DNA from: Rhodoblastus sp963828185 | GTDB taxonomy: Bacteria; Pseudomonadota; Alphaproteobacteria; Rhizobiales; Beijerinckiaceae | Reading direction: 5' to 3' | Assembly (NCBI GenBank): GCA_963828185.1 | Contig: CAWHDV010000018.1 | Span: 28,343-92,342 of the forward strand | DNA length: 64,000 nt | Shown: positions 25,915 through 34,317 of the stretch, in pieces | Position numbering within the stretch: the stretch's first letter is position 1 | Layout: each line of letters opens with the position of its first letter | The notes under the pieces: generated by a model | The model's input: only the letters and a program-made list of their open reading frames with translations | Told to the model about the DNA's origin: nothing | The model's database searches: none | Translations under genes and position numbers: made by a program

Positions 25915-27156
25915 TCAGGTCAGGTTCAGTTGGATGAGCGTGCTCATGAGATCGGCGCCGCATTTGAACATCTGCGAATTGGCCTGGTAGCCGCGCTGCG
26001 CGACGATCATGTTGGTCAATTCGGTGGCGATATCGACTGTCGACTCTTCAAGCTCGCTCGACTGGATCGTGCCAAGTTGACCCGTACCGGCCGTGCCGAC
26101 CGAAGGCTGACCGGACAGGACGTTGGCTGAATAGACGTTGCCGGTCTGCGGCAGAAGGTTGTCCGGGCTGGCGACATTGGCGAGCGGTATTTCGTAGGCG
26201 GCGACCGAGGAGCCGTTGGCGAGCTGATAGGACAATGTGCCGTTGGCGCCGATCACAACCGAACTGACGGAGGACGCGCTATTGCCGTTGACGGTCGAGG
26301 TCGAGACGGCGTAGGAGCCGGCAAGCTGCGTCATGCCGGACATGTCCAGACTCATGCTCGCGCCATTCGGCACAGTGAATGACAGCGTGCCGCCGGAGGT
26401 CACCTCGCCGGTGGTGGGGCTGAAGTTGATGGTGCCGGTCGTTAGCTGCGTTGGGGGGGTCGTGGAAGGATCATAAGCGGCGACCGACCAGCTGTCGCTC
26501 GTGACGCCGCCGGTCGTCGACGAACCGGTATTCTGGAAATAGAGATCGACCGTATGCGCCTGGCCGAGATCGTCGTACATGACCATCGAGGTCTGCTCGG
26601 TATAATTTGTGCTGGAGGCGGGCCCGGCGGCGACCGTGTCCGTCGCGGGCAAATTCGCCGTGAAGGTTCCCGTGGTCGTCGGTGCCGCTGCGAGCGTGGA
26701 CGAATTGACGTTGACCACCTGCATGCCGGTCAGGGAATTGGACGACATGGTCGGAGTGCCGTTGGCCAGGCTGTAGCCCATCAGGTAAAAACCGGCCGAA
26801 TTGACGAGATTGCCGCTGGCGTCGGGCACGAAGGAGCCGGCGCGCGTCAGGAATTCCTGGCCGGCGCTGTTGGAGACGACGAAAAAACCGTTGCCGCTGA
26901 CCGCAAGATCGGTGGACGAGGTCGTGCTCTCCAGCGTGCCCTGCTGGGAAATGGCGTTGACGGTGACCGACTGGACGCCTCCGGCCGCCGTCTGCCCGAC
27001 GGCCGACTGGTCGACCAGCGTGGAGAATTCGGTCTCGGCCTCTTTGTAGCCGACCGTGCCCGAGTTCGAAATATTCTGCCCGATGTTGGACAGGTAGTTC
27101 GACTGCGCGGCCATTCCCGTCACGCTGGCGTTCATGGCGTCATAAAGACCCATCAT
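25915..27156 (-). CDS. flgE: Flagellar hook protein FlgE
   Basis: The hook subunit. The 413-aa protein has the N-terminal rod/hook motif (MAAQSNYLSNIGQNISNSGT), LAVSGNGFFVV, a large Thr/Ser-rich variable middle part, and the C-terminal stretch ELTNMIVAQRGYQANSQMF. The double ATG at 27156/27153 is preceded by AGGAG. Its length matches hook proteins and it heads the leftward cluster. Confidence 0.95.
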   Translation of the reverse strand: MMGLYDAMNASVTGMAAQSNYLSNIGQNISNSGTVGYKEAETEFSTLVDQSAVGQTAAGGVQSVTVNAISQQGTLESTTSSTDLAVSGNGFFVVSNSAGQEFLTRAGSFVPDASGNLVNSAGFYLMGYSLANGTPTMSSNSLTGMQVVNVNSSTLAAAPTTTGTFTANLPATDTVAAGPASSTNYTEQTSMVMYDDLGQAHTVDLYFQNTGSSTTGGVTSDSWSVAAYDPSTTPPTQLTTGTINFSPTTGEVTSGGTLSFTVPNGASMSLDMSGMTQLAGSYAVSTSTVNGNSASSVSSVVIGANGTLSYQLANGSSVAAYEIPLANVASPDNLLPQTGNVYSANVLSGQPSVGTAGTGQLGTIQSSELEESTVDIATELTNMIVAQRGYQANSQMFKCGADLMSTLIQLNLT

Positions 27157-27361
27157 GCTTCTCCTGAACTTTGTCTTTGCCTTTGTGCGCCGCGTGGCTT
27201 GCGCGAAGCTGGCAGGCCTGTCGCCGGGATGCTTCGGGCCGCCTGCGTTTCGCGCGTTAACTTCGGACTCACGATTTCTACTTAGTATGCCGGATGGAGC
27301 CGAAGCCTGTTCAGGGTGCGGTCACGAAATTCACCCGTTTGATGACAGGGAGCCGGGGACG

Positions 27362-28318
27362 ATGCGCGTAGTGCTGGCGGCGGCCGACCAACCATTGATG
27401 CAGTCGCTCGCCTCGCTCCTCGAAACGCGCGGGCATGAGGTCTGCTGTTTTTCCGCGCATCACGACGCCCTCGAACATCTCGGCGCGCATGACGAGGCCA
27501 ACGCCCTGATCGTCGTCGATTCCGGAATGGGGGTCGCCGGACCCGAAATCTGCTGGGAGGCGCGGCTCATGGCGAGCTCCGAGCGCCCGATTTACATCTG
27601 CCTCATTTCCCGGCCCCTCACCTCGCGCGCTTTCATCGAAGCGCTCGACTGCGGCGCTGATGACGTCCTGCAACTGCCGCTATCGTCCGACGAGCTTTAC
27701 GCGCGACTGCGCGCGGCCGAACGATTTAGCCAGATACAGATGAAACTGGTTGAAATGGCGACGCGCGACGGGCTGACCGGCCTTTACAATCGCCCCGCCT
27801 TTTTCAGCCGCGCGACCAGATTGTGCGAGGAAGCCGAAACGCCGCTGGCCGCCATCATGGTCGATATCGACCACTTCAAGACCGTCAACGATAATTACGG
27901 CCATGCCGCCGGCGACAAGGCGATCCGCGCCGTCGCCGAATTCCTGCAAGACCAGGGCGACGCGGTCGGGCGACTGGGCGGCGAGGAGTTCGCCCTCGTG
28001 CTTGGCCATGGAGACACCGCCGAAGCCTGGCGGGCGGCGGAGGCCATGCGCCGATCGATCGCCTTGCGTGAGATCGATGTCGGCGCGACGTCGTTGCGGC
28101 TGAGCTGCAGTTTCGGCGTCGCCGTCGGCGCGCCGGGCGACACGATCGACGATATTTTACGCAAGGCCGACGCCGCTCTTTATGCGGCGAAGCGTTCGGG
28201 CCGCAATATGGTGGCGCTGCATGAAGCGGCAAAAGCGCCCTTGTCGAACCGTCCCAACAGCAGCGTGCGGGCGCCCGGAACATCCGTAAACGGCGCGCGA
28301 CGGCTGATCGCCGGCTGA
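27362..28318 (+). CDS. GGDEF-domain protein with N-terminal degenerate receiver (diguanylate cyclase)
   Basis: A 318-aa protein with an N-terminal receiver-like domain and a C-terminal diguanylate cyclase domain that makes cyclic di-GMP. The catalytic loop is GGEEF (residues 206-210), an active variant of GGDEF. The RxxD inhibitory site that normally lies just before it reads DQGD, so product inhibition may be lost. In the receiver D53 is present, but only one of the usual acidic pair (D9) and no conserved lysine (QLP replaces the KP pair). The ATG at 27362 has a GGGAGCCGGGG site; the open frame begins at 27155 but the extra part is not coding-like. It is divergent from flgE. Confidence 0.88.
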   Translation: MRVVLAAADQPLMQSLASLLETRGHEVCCFSAHHDALEHLGAHDEANALIVVDSGMGVAGPEICWEARLMASSERPIYICLISRPLTSRAFIEALDCGADDVLQLPLSSDELYARLRAAERFSQIQMKLVEMATRDGLTGLYNRPAFFSRATRLCEEAETPLAAIMVDIDHFKTVNDNYGHAAGDKAIRAVAEFLQDQGDAVGRLGGEEFALVLGHGDTAEAWRAAEAMRRSIALREIDVGATSLRLSCSFGVAVGAPGDTIDDILRKADAALYAAKRSGRNMVALHEAAKAPLSNRPNSSVRAPGTSVNGARRLIAG

Positions 28319-28334
28319 AGCAGAGCCGTTCCTC

Positions 28335-28351
28335 AGGCGATTTCGCCTTTT
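28335..28351 (+). terminator. Weak hairpin terminator after the GGDEF gene
   Basis: A short stem (AGGCG with CGCCT, loop ATTT) followed by TTT lies 17 nt after the stop at 28318. Stem and U-tract are both short, so the call is tentative. Confidence 0.3.
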
Positions 28352-28361
28352 CCGTGGGCGC

Positions 28362-28390
28362 TTGTCATCGGGCTGTAATCTAACTGTCGA
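28362..28390 (+). promoter_or_regulatory. PHO box (PhoB binding site) upstream of the phosphate transporter
   Basis: Three 7-bp repeats occur with exact 11-bp spacing: TTGTCAT (28362), CTGTAAT (28373) and CTGTCGA (28384). This matches the known PHO-box layout of CTGTCAT-type repeats separated by 4 nt. It ends 35 nt before the transporter ATG. In Sinorhizobium, PhoB represses a pit operon, so repression under phosphate starvation is the likely sense here; that is inference. Confidence 0.72.
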
Positions 28391-28425
28391 TAGTCATGCC
28401 CTTCCATAGCGGAAGGACCTTGACC

Positions 28426-30036
28426 ATGACTGTTGCGTCGCCAATGCCGGCGGCCGAGCCGATCGTCGGCCGGCCCAATCTCGACCAGCCCACCGATCCC
28501 AAGCAGACTTTCATCCTGATCGCCATAGGCCTGGCAGGCGCGTTCTACGCCGCCTGGTCGATCTATTCCGATCTCGGCCCAACCGCCCATATCGCCACGT
28601 TCTGGCCATTCCTGCTGCTTGGCGTGGCCCTGCTGATCGCGCTCGGCTTCGAATTCGTCAACGGTTTCCATGACACGGCCAATGCGGTCGCCACCGTCAT
28701 CTATACCCACACCCTGCCCGCCCCGATCGCTGTAGCCTGGTCCGGCCTGTGCAATTTTCTCGGCGTGCTGACCTCGAGCGGCCTCGTCGCCTTCGGCATC
28801 ATCTCGCTCTTGCCGGTCGAACTGATCCTGCAGGTTGGATCGAGCTCCGGCTTCGCCATGGTGTTCGCCCTGCTGATCGCGGCGATCATCTGGAACCTCG
28901 GCACCTGGTATTTCGGCTTGCCCGCCTCGTCCTCGCACACGATGATCGGCTCGGTCATCGGCGTCGGCATCACCAACGCTCTTATGCGCGGGCGGGACGG
29001 CACCTCGGGCGTCAACTGGGGCAAGGCCATCGAGATCGGCTATTCGCTTTTGCTGTCGCCGGTATTCGGCTTCGTCCTGGCCTATGCGCTGCTGATGCTG
29101 ATGAAGCAGGTGGTCAAACGGCAGGACCTCTACCAGGCGCCGGAGGGAAACTCCAAGCCGCCGGCGTGGATCCGCGGCCTTCTGTTCCTGACCTGCTCCG
29201 GCGTGTCGTTCTTCCATGGCTCCAATGACGGACAGAAGGGCATGGGCTTGATCATGCTGATCCTGATCGGCACGGTGCCCACCTCCTACGCCCTCAACAA
29301 GTCACTGCCCACCAGCCACATCGCGGCCTTCACCGCGGCTTCGGCCGCCGCCTCGAAAGTGGTCGACGCCCACGCCGCCGGCTATGGCATCATCGGCGAC
29401 CCCCGTCCGGCCGTCACCGCCTATATTTCGCGCCACGAGATCACCGGCGGGACCTATCCCTCGCTCTCCGTCCTGATCAAGGACATCGCCAAGCAGGTCG
29501 AGACCTACGGCGCGATCAGCAAGGTGCCGCTCGACAAGGTCGGTAACACGCGTAACGACATGTACCTGGCGGCGGAAGCCGTCAACTCCTTGATGAAGGA
29601 CAAGGCGGCGGAACTTTCGGCCTCCGACGTCGCCGCCTTGAAGACATACAAGGGCTCGATCGACCAGGCGACCAAGTTCATTCCGATCTGGGTGAAAGTC
29701 GTGGTCGCCATCGCCCTGGGCCTCGGCACCATGGTCGGCTGGAAGCGCATTGTGGTGACTGTCGGCGAAAAGATCGGCAAGACCCATCTGACCTACGCCC
29801 AGGGCGCGGCGGCGGAAGTGATCGCCATGGCGACCATCGGCGCCGCCGATGGCCTGGGACTGCCGGTGTCCACCACCCACGTGCTGTCCTCCGGCGTCGC
29901 CGGCACCATGGCGGCCAACGGCTCGGGCCTGCAAATGTCGACCCTGCGCAACCTCGCAATGGCCTGGGTGCTTACCCTGCCGGTCGCCATGATCCTGTCG
30001 GGCGCCCTCTACTGGCTGTTCAGCAAGATCGCCTGA
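28426..30036 (+). CDS. pit: Low-affinity inorganic phosphate transporter, PiT family
   Basis: A 536-aa inner-membrane permease that takes up phosphate (as metal-phosphate or with protons/sodium). The PiT repeats are clear: GFEFVNGFHDTANAVATVIY with PASSSHTMIGSVIGVG in the first half, and FFHGSNDGQKGMG with LPVSTTHVLSSGVAG in the second. A long soluble loop (about residues 300-420) separates the halves, as in PitA. The ATG at 28426 has a GGAAGGA site; a longer frame starts at 28396. Confidence 0.93.
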   Translation: MTVASPMPAAEPIVGRPNLDQPTDPKQTFILIAIGLAGAFYAAWSIYSDLGPTAHIATFWPFLLLGVALLIALGFEFVNGFHDTANAVATVIYTHTLPAPIAVAWSGLCNFLGVLTSSGLVAFGIISLLPVELILQVGSSSGFAMVFALLIAAIIWNLGTWYFGLPASSSHTMIGSVIGVGITNALMRGRDGTSGVNWGKAIEIGYSLLLSPVFGFVLAYALLMLMKQVVKRQDLYQAPEGNSKPPAWIRGLLFLTCSGVSFFHGSNDGQKGMGLIMLILIGTVPTSYALNKSLPTSHIAAFTAASAAASKVVDAHAAGYGIIGDPRPAVTAYISRHEITGGTYPSLSVLIKDIAKQVETYGAISKVPLDKVGNTRNDMYLAAEAVNSLMKDKAAELSASDVAALKTYKGSIDQATKFIPIWVKVVVAIALGLGTMVGWKRIVVTVGEKIGKTHLTYAQGAAAEVIAMATIGAADGLGLPVSTTHVLSSGVAGTMAANGSGLQMSTLRNLAMAWVLTLPVAMILSGALYWLFSKIA

Positions 30037-30068
30037 GCTTTCGCAATCGAACCGCATCCGGATCAAAA

Positions 30069-30098
30069 AAAGGCGCCGTTCTCGCGAACGGCGCCTTT
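30069..30098. terminator. Hairpin terminator between the phosphate transporter and the methyltransferase gene
   Basis: A 13-bp perfect stem (AAAGGCGCCGTTC with GAACGGCGCCTTT, loop TCGC) has A-runs on its left and T-runs on its right, so it can work on both strands. The flanking genes converge here, which fits a shared terminator. Confidence 0.85.
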
Positions 30099-30118
30099 CC
30101 TGTCGCGATCTCGAACTT

Positions 30119-30757
30119 TCAACGCGGCCGCAGGCGGATCATCTTCAGCACATCGCCGCGCAAAAATTTCTCCTCGATCATGTCAAGTCCGACCTGATCG
30201 AAATAAGCCTCGGTGGTTGGTGTGTAGGTGGCGGCGAACGTGCCGTTCAGCCAGGCCGACATCAGCTTCTGGCGGGCGCGCGCCAGCGGGCGCTGCGACA
30301 GGCGGTAATCGACAATGCGGATTTCGCCGTCCGGCTTGCACACCCGGCGCAGTTCGGCCAGCGCCGCCGCCTGTTCGTTGTCCTCGATGCAGGCGAAGAC
30401 GAAAGTCGCGACAATGCCGTCGAAACTCGCGTCCGGCCAATCGAGGCGGGTCAGATCGGAACGGCGCAGTTCGACGAGCTGGCCAAGCTTTTCCGCCCGC
30501 ATCCGCGCCTTCTCCAGCATGGCGGCGCTGGCGTCGCAGCCCGAAGCCTTCACACCGTCCGGATAGGCGGCGAAATTGCAGCCGGTGCCGACGCCCGCGT
30601 CAAGGATGGCGCCGTGCAGTCCCTCGAACACCCGGCGGCGCAAGGCGCGCTTCCAGGCGATTTCATAGGGCGCGTCGAGAAAATCATAGGCGAAGGCGAT
30701 CCTCTCGTAGGTCTTGCGGGCGTTCAGGCTTACCACATTGGTCATCGTCTGCGACAT
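30119..30757 (-). CDS. Class I SAM-dependent methyltransferase, UbiE-like
   Basis: A 212-aa soluble methyltransferase. Motif I (ILDAGVGTGCNFAAYP), the acidic residue before motif II, and FDGIVATFVFACIEDNEQAA with LRRVCKPDGEIRIVDYRLS show the Rossmann methyltransferase fold of the UbiE/Coq5 kind. The substrate cannot be read from the sequence; quinones, phospholipids or other lipids are possible. The ATG at 30757 has a GAAAGGGTGG site upstream; a longer frame runs to 30856 but overlaps the divergent gene. Confidence 0.83.
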   Translation of the reverse strand: MSQTMTNVVSLNARKTYERIAFAYDFLDAPYEIAWKRALRRRVFEGLHGAILDAGVGTGCNFAAYPDGVKASGCDASAAMLEKARMRAEKLGQLVELRRSDLTRLDWPDASFDGIVATFVFACIEDNEQAAALAELRRVCKPDGEIRIVDYRLSQRPLARARQKLMSAWLNGTFAATYTPTTEAYFDQVGLDMIEEKFLRGDVLKMIRLRPR

Positions 30758-30846
30758 GCGCCACCCTTTCTCGATTTGCAACTCGTCGTCCCGCCTGCCT
30801 ATGAAAATCAGGTGACAGACGCGTGAAGGTTTGATCTTTTCGGCGC

Positions 30847-32337
30847 ATGACCCCATCGTTCAATCTCGCGGCCCATTGCCTGTCGGAAAACGCTTTGCGC
30901 CGCCCCGGCAAGACCGCCCTCGTGCTGGCCGGCGAAAAGGCTGACCGGCGTCTTGCCTATGGCGAATTCGACCTCGCTGTCCGCCGCCTCGCCGCAGGCT
31001 TTTCGAGCCTCGGTTTTCCACGCGGCGCGCGCGTCATGATCCGGCGCGGCAACGACCTCGACTATGCGCTGAGCTTCTTCGCGCTGATCTCCGCCGGCCT
31101 CGTCGCCTTGCCGGCCTCGGCGCAACTGACCGCCGAGGAAGTGGACTTTCTGCTTGCCGACTCGGGCGCCGTGGCGATCATCTGCGCGACCGGGTTGGCG
31201 GTCGCAGGAGCGCGCGTCATCGACGACGTGGAATTGTCGCGTCTCGCGGCTTTCGAGCCCCGGACCCACGCGGCGACGGCGCCCGACGACCCGGCCTATC
31301 TGATCTATACGTCGGGCACCGCCAGCCGGCCCAAGGGCGTGCTGCACGCCCAGCGCGTCATCCTTGGCCGCGCGCCCATGCACGACCATTGGCAAGGACT
31401 GCGCGAAAGCGACATCGTGCTGCACGCCGGCGCGATGAACTGGACCTACACGCTCGGCGTCGGCCTGATGGACCCTTTTTCAAGAGGCGCGACCGCGATC
31501 CTCTACAACGGCCCCGCCGATCCGGGCGTCTGGCCGCGCCAGATCGCCCGGCACGGCGCGACGATCTTCGCCGCCGTCCCCGGCGTCTACAGGCAAATGC
31601 TGCGCGAAAAAAAATCCTGCACGGCCGAAAATCTCGCCAGCCTGCGGCACGGACTGACGGCGGGCGAGGCCCTCGCCCCCGTCCTGGGCCAGGCCTTTCT
31701 CGAAGCCACGGGCAAGCCGCTCTACGAATTGCTCGGGATGAGCGAGATCTCGACCTATATCTCGAGCGGCCCGTCGACGCCGGTCCGCCCGGGTTCGCCC
31801 GGCCGCGCGCAGCCGGGCCGGCGGGTGGCGATCCTGCCGCTCGCCGGGGGAGAGACGCCGCTGCCATCAGGCGAAAGCGGGCTCATCGCCGTGCATCGCT
31901 CCGATCCCGGATTGATGCTCGGCTACTGGCGCCGACCGGAGGCCGAGCGGGAAGTTTTTCGCGGCGACTGGTTTGTCGGCGGCGATGTCGCCGAAACGGA
32001 CGCGGACGGCTACGTCTGGCTGCACGGACGCCGCGACGACCTGATGAACGCGCAGGGCTACCGCGTCTCCCCGGCCGAGATCGAAGCCGTGCTATCGCAC
32101 GCGCCGGGCGTCGCCGATGTCGCCGTGGCCGAGCGAGAGGTCAGGGCGGACGTCAGCGTGATCTGCGCCTTCGTCGTCGCCGCGCCGGGCGCGAAGCTTG
32201 ACGAGGCGGCGCTGGCCGCCCATTGCGCCGGACATCTGGCCGCTTACAAGAACCCGAAAAAATATGTCTGGCTGGAAAGATTGCCGCGCACCAAAAACGG
32301 CAAGATCGCGCGACGTCTGCTGCCGGAGATTGGCTGA
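30847..32337 (+). CDS. AMP-dependent acyl/aryl-CoA synthetase family protein
   Basis: A 496-aa member of the ANL superfamily, which activates a carboxylic acid as an adenylate and passes it to CoA. It has the P-loop YTSGTASRPKG, the motif YELLGMSEIS, the hinge aspartate region YVWLHGRRDDLMNAQGYRVS, and the C-terminal catalytic lysine LPRTKNGKIARR. The spacing resembles benzoate-CoA or short-chain acyl-CoA ligases, but the acid cannot be named. It is divergent from the methyltransferase gene. Confidence 0.85.
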   Translation: MTPSFNLAAHCLSENALRRPGKTALVLAGEKADRRLAYGEFDLAVRRLAAGFSSLGFPRGARVMIRRGNDLDYALSFFALISAGLVALPASAQLTAEEVDFLLADSGAVAIICATGLAVAGARVIDDVELSRLAAFEPRTHAATAPDDPAYLIYTSGTASRPKGVLHAQRVILGRAPMHDHWQGLRESDIVLHAGAMNWTYTLGVGLMDPFSRGATAILYNGPADPGVWPRQIARHGATIFAAVPGVYRQMLREKKSCTAENLASLRHGLTAGEALAPVLGQAFLEATGKPLYELLGMSEISTYISSGPSTPVRPGSPGRAQPGRRVAILPLAGGETPLPSGESGLIAVHRSDPGLMLGYWRRPEAEREVFRGDWFVGGDVAETDADGYVWLHGRRDDLMNAQGYRVSPAEIEAVLSHAPGVADVAVAEREVRADVSVICAFVVAAPGAKLDEAALAAHCAGHLAAYKNPKKYVWLERLPRTKNGKIARRLLPEIG

Positions 32338-32338
32338 A

Positions 32339-32788
32339 TCAGATATCGAACATGAGCGCCGCCTCGGCCGGGTTGCCGAGGGCGCGCATGTCGGCGAGCG
32401 TATGGCTGTCGAGCACGGCGGCGATGGCGTTGCGAGCCTTGACCATCATCAGCCTGACCACGCAGATTTTCTCGTTGCAGCAATCGTCGCACGGCCGGTA
32501 GGCGGTGACGCTGGCGCACTGGATCGGCGCGAGCGGCCCGTCCAGCACCCGCACGATCTGGCCGACGCTGATTTCATGCGCCGGGCGCGCCAGGGCGTAG
32601 CCTCCGCCCTTGCCCTTTTTCGAGAAGACCAGGCCGGCGTTGCGCAATTCGGACAGGATCTGATCGAGAAATTTCTTGGGAATGGCGTTATTGTCGGCCA
32701 CGTCCTGCACCTGCGCCAGGACGCCCGGCGCCAGCCCGGCGAGATGCGCCATCGCCTTGAGTCCGTATTTGCCCTTGTTGGTCAGCAT
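32339..32788 (-). CDS. Rrf2-family transcriptional regulator with a cysteine cluster
   Basis: A 149-aa winged-helix regulator. The N-terminal helix-turn-helix (TNKGKYGLKAMAHLA, then KKFLDQILSELRNAGLVFSK and GKGGGYALARP) is typical of Rrf2/IscR. Five cysteines follow (C91, C100, C103, C104, C109), where IscR has three that bind an Fe-S cluster, so a metal, Fe-S or redox signal is likely. It converges on the CoA synthetase gene (1-nt gap); targets are unknown. Confidence 0.87.
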   Translation of the reverse strand: MLTNKGKYGLKAMAHLAGLAPGVLAQVQDVADNNAIPKKFLDQILSELRNAGLVFSKKGKGGGYALARPAHEISVGQIVRVLDGPLAPIQCASVTAYRPCDDCCNEKICVVRLMMVKARNAIAAVLDSHTLADMRALGNPAEAALMFDI

Positions 32789-32924
32789 TTTTCCGATCCC
32801 GTCGGCGTCGCGCCGAAATTCGCCTTAATTTGCAGCATTTTGCCAAAAAACTCCACTAAAACGATGGATAAACGAATGAGCCGCCGCTTTCGCTTTTGCC
32901 GTGCGTCCGTGGCATAGTCGGCAA

Positions 32925-34280
32925 ATGCAAGCCGAATCGCCGCGCCGGCCCCTGAGCCGTCTGTTCACCGACAAGAAACTCGCGCTGATGCTGGCGCTTG
33001 GCTTCTCCTCTGGCCTGCCCATCCGTCTGGTCTATTCGACGCCATCGATCTGGTTTCACGAGGCGGGAGTGCCGCTCGCGACGATCAGCCTGATTTACGA
33101 AATGACGCTGCCCTATTCACTGAAATTCTTGTGGGCGCCCTATATCGACCAATATGACGCGCCCCTTGTCGGAAAATGGCTTGGACGGCGACGCGGCTGG
33201 ATGCTTGCGGCGCAAATCTGCGCCATGCTGGCGTTAATCGGCGCCGGTTTTGGCGATCCCGCACATAATCTCCAGTGGAGCATCCTCTTCGCATTCCTGA
33301 TCGGTTTCGCCGGAGCGACCCAAGATATTGTCATTGACGGTTGGCGGATCGCAGTTACGCCGCCGGAAGAACAAGGCATAATGGCTTCGGTCGCACAATA
33401 CGGCTATCAAATCGCATTGTTCGTCGCGGGAGCCGGCTCGCTCTTTTTAGCGCAATATGGTTCGTGGCGAATCGCCTATCTGGCGATGGCCGCGCTCATG
33501 GGCGTCGGCGCGACAGCCTGCCTGCTCGCGCCCGAACCGCTGCCGCCCGAAGGCAAGCCGCCGGTCGCTCATTCGATTGGCGAAGCGATCATCCATCCCT
33601 TGCGTGAAATTTTCGGACGGCTCGGATATGGGGTTATCCTGGCGCTGCTGCTGATCGCGCTTTACCGGCTGCCGGATTTCATTTCCGGCGCCATGGCCAA
33701 TCTTCTCTATTCCAGCGTCGGCTTTACCAAGGCGCAGATCGGCACAGTGACAAAGCTATATGGCTTCTGGATTGGTCTCGTCGGTATTTTTGTCGGCGGC
33801 GTGTCAGTGGTTCGCCTCGGCCTCATGCCGTCGCTGCTCATTGGCGGCGTGGCGGCTTCGCTTTCGCACCTCACTTTCGCGTGGCTGGCTGTGAGTGGGC
33901 CCCGTCTCGACGTTTTCACCGTTGCAATCAGCGTCGAGAACTTCGCCACCGCTTACGCCAGCACTGTGCTCATCGCCTATATGTCCACGATCGTTTCGCC
34001 AGCCTTCGCCGCGACACAATATGCCCTGCTCACTTCCATTTATGCGCTAACGGGAAAATTTGCGGGCGGAGCCTCTGGCAAATTAGTTGAAATGTTCGGC
34101 TTTCCGGCTTTTTTCATCGGCACGTCCTGCATCGGCCTGCCGGTCGCCGCCATCTGCCTCGTCGTCTGGCGCGCGCAAGCGCGGCAGGACAGGGAAGAAC
34201 AGCAGGCGGGGCAAGCTTTGCAGGGCAGTGACGAGGATTTGCCAGCGGCGACGGAAACCGGCAAAGTCACGGCGACCTGA
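32925..34280 (+). CDS. AmpG-like major facilitator superfamily permease
   Basis: A 451-aa integral membrane protein with about 12-14 hydrophobic segments. The N-terminus (LALMLALGFSSGLPIRLV, then PYSLKFLWAPYIDQYDAPLV) and the central GATQDIVIDGWRI segment are typical of the AmpG family, which imports cell-wall muropeptides for recycling. A siderophore or sugar role is also known for relatives. The ATG at 32925 is chosen over a GTG at 32901. Confidence 0.82.
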   Translation: MQAESPRRPLSRLFTDKKLALMLALGFSSGLPIRLVYSTPSIWFHEAGVPLATISLIYEMTLPYSLKFLWAPYIDQYDAPLVGKWLGRRRGWMLAAQICAMLALIGAGFGDPAHNLQWSILFAFLIGFAGATQDIVIDGWRIAVTPPEEQGIMASVAQYGYQIALFVAGAGSLFLAQYGSWRIAYLAMAALMGVGATACLLAPEPLPPEGKPPVAHSIGEAIIHPLREIFGRLGYGVILALLLIALYRLPDFISGAMANLLYSSVGFTKAQIGTVTKLYGFWIGLVGIFVGGVSVVRLGLMPSLLIGGVAASLSHLTFAWLAVSGPRLDVFTVAISVENFATAYASTVLIAYMSTIVSPAFAATQYALLTSIYALTGKFAGGASGKLVEMFGFPAFFIGTSCIGLPVAAICLVVWRAQARQDREEQQAGQALQGSDEDLPAATETGKVTAT

Positions 34281-34317
34281 TTTTTTGTCGCGCAATTTCC
34301 CGCGCAATCTGGAATGA

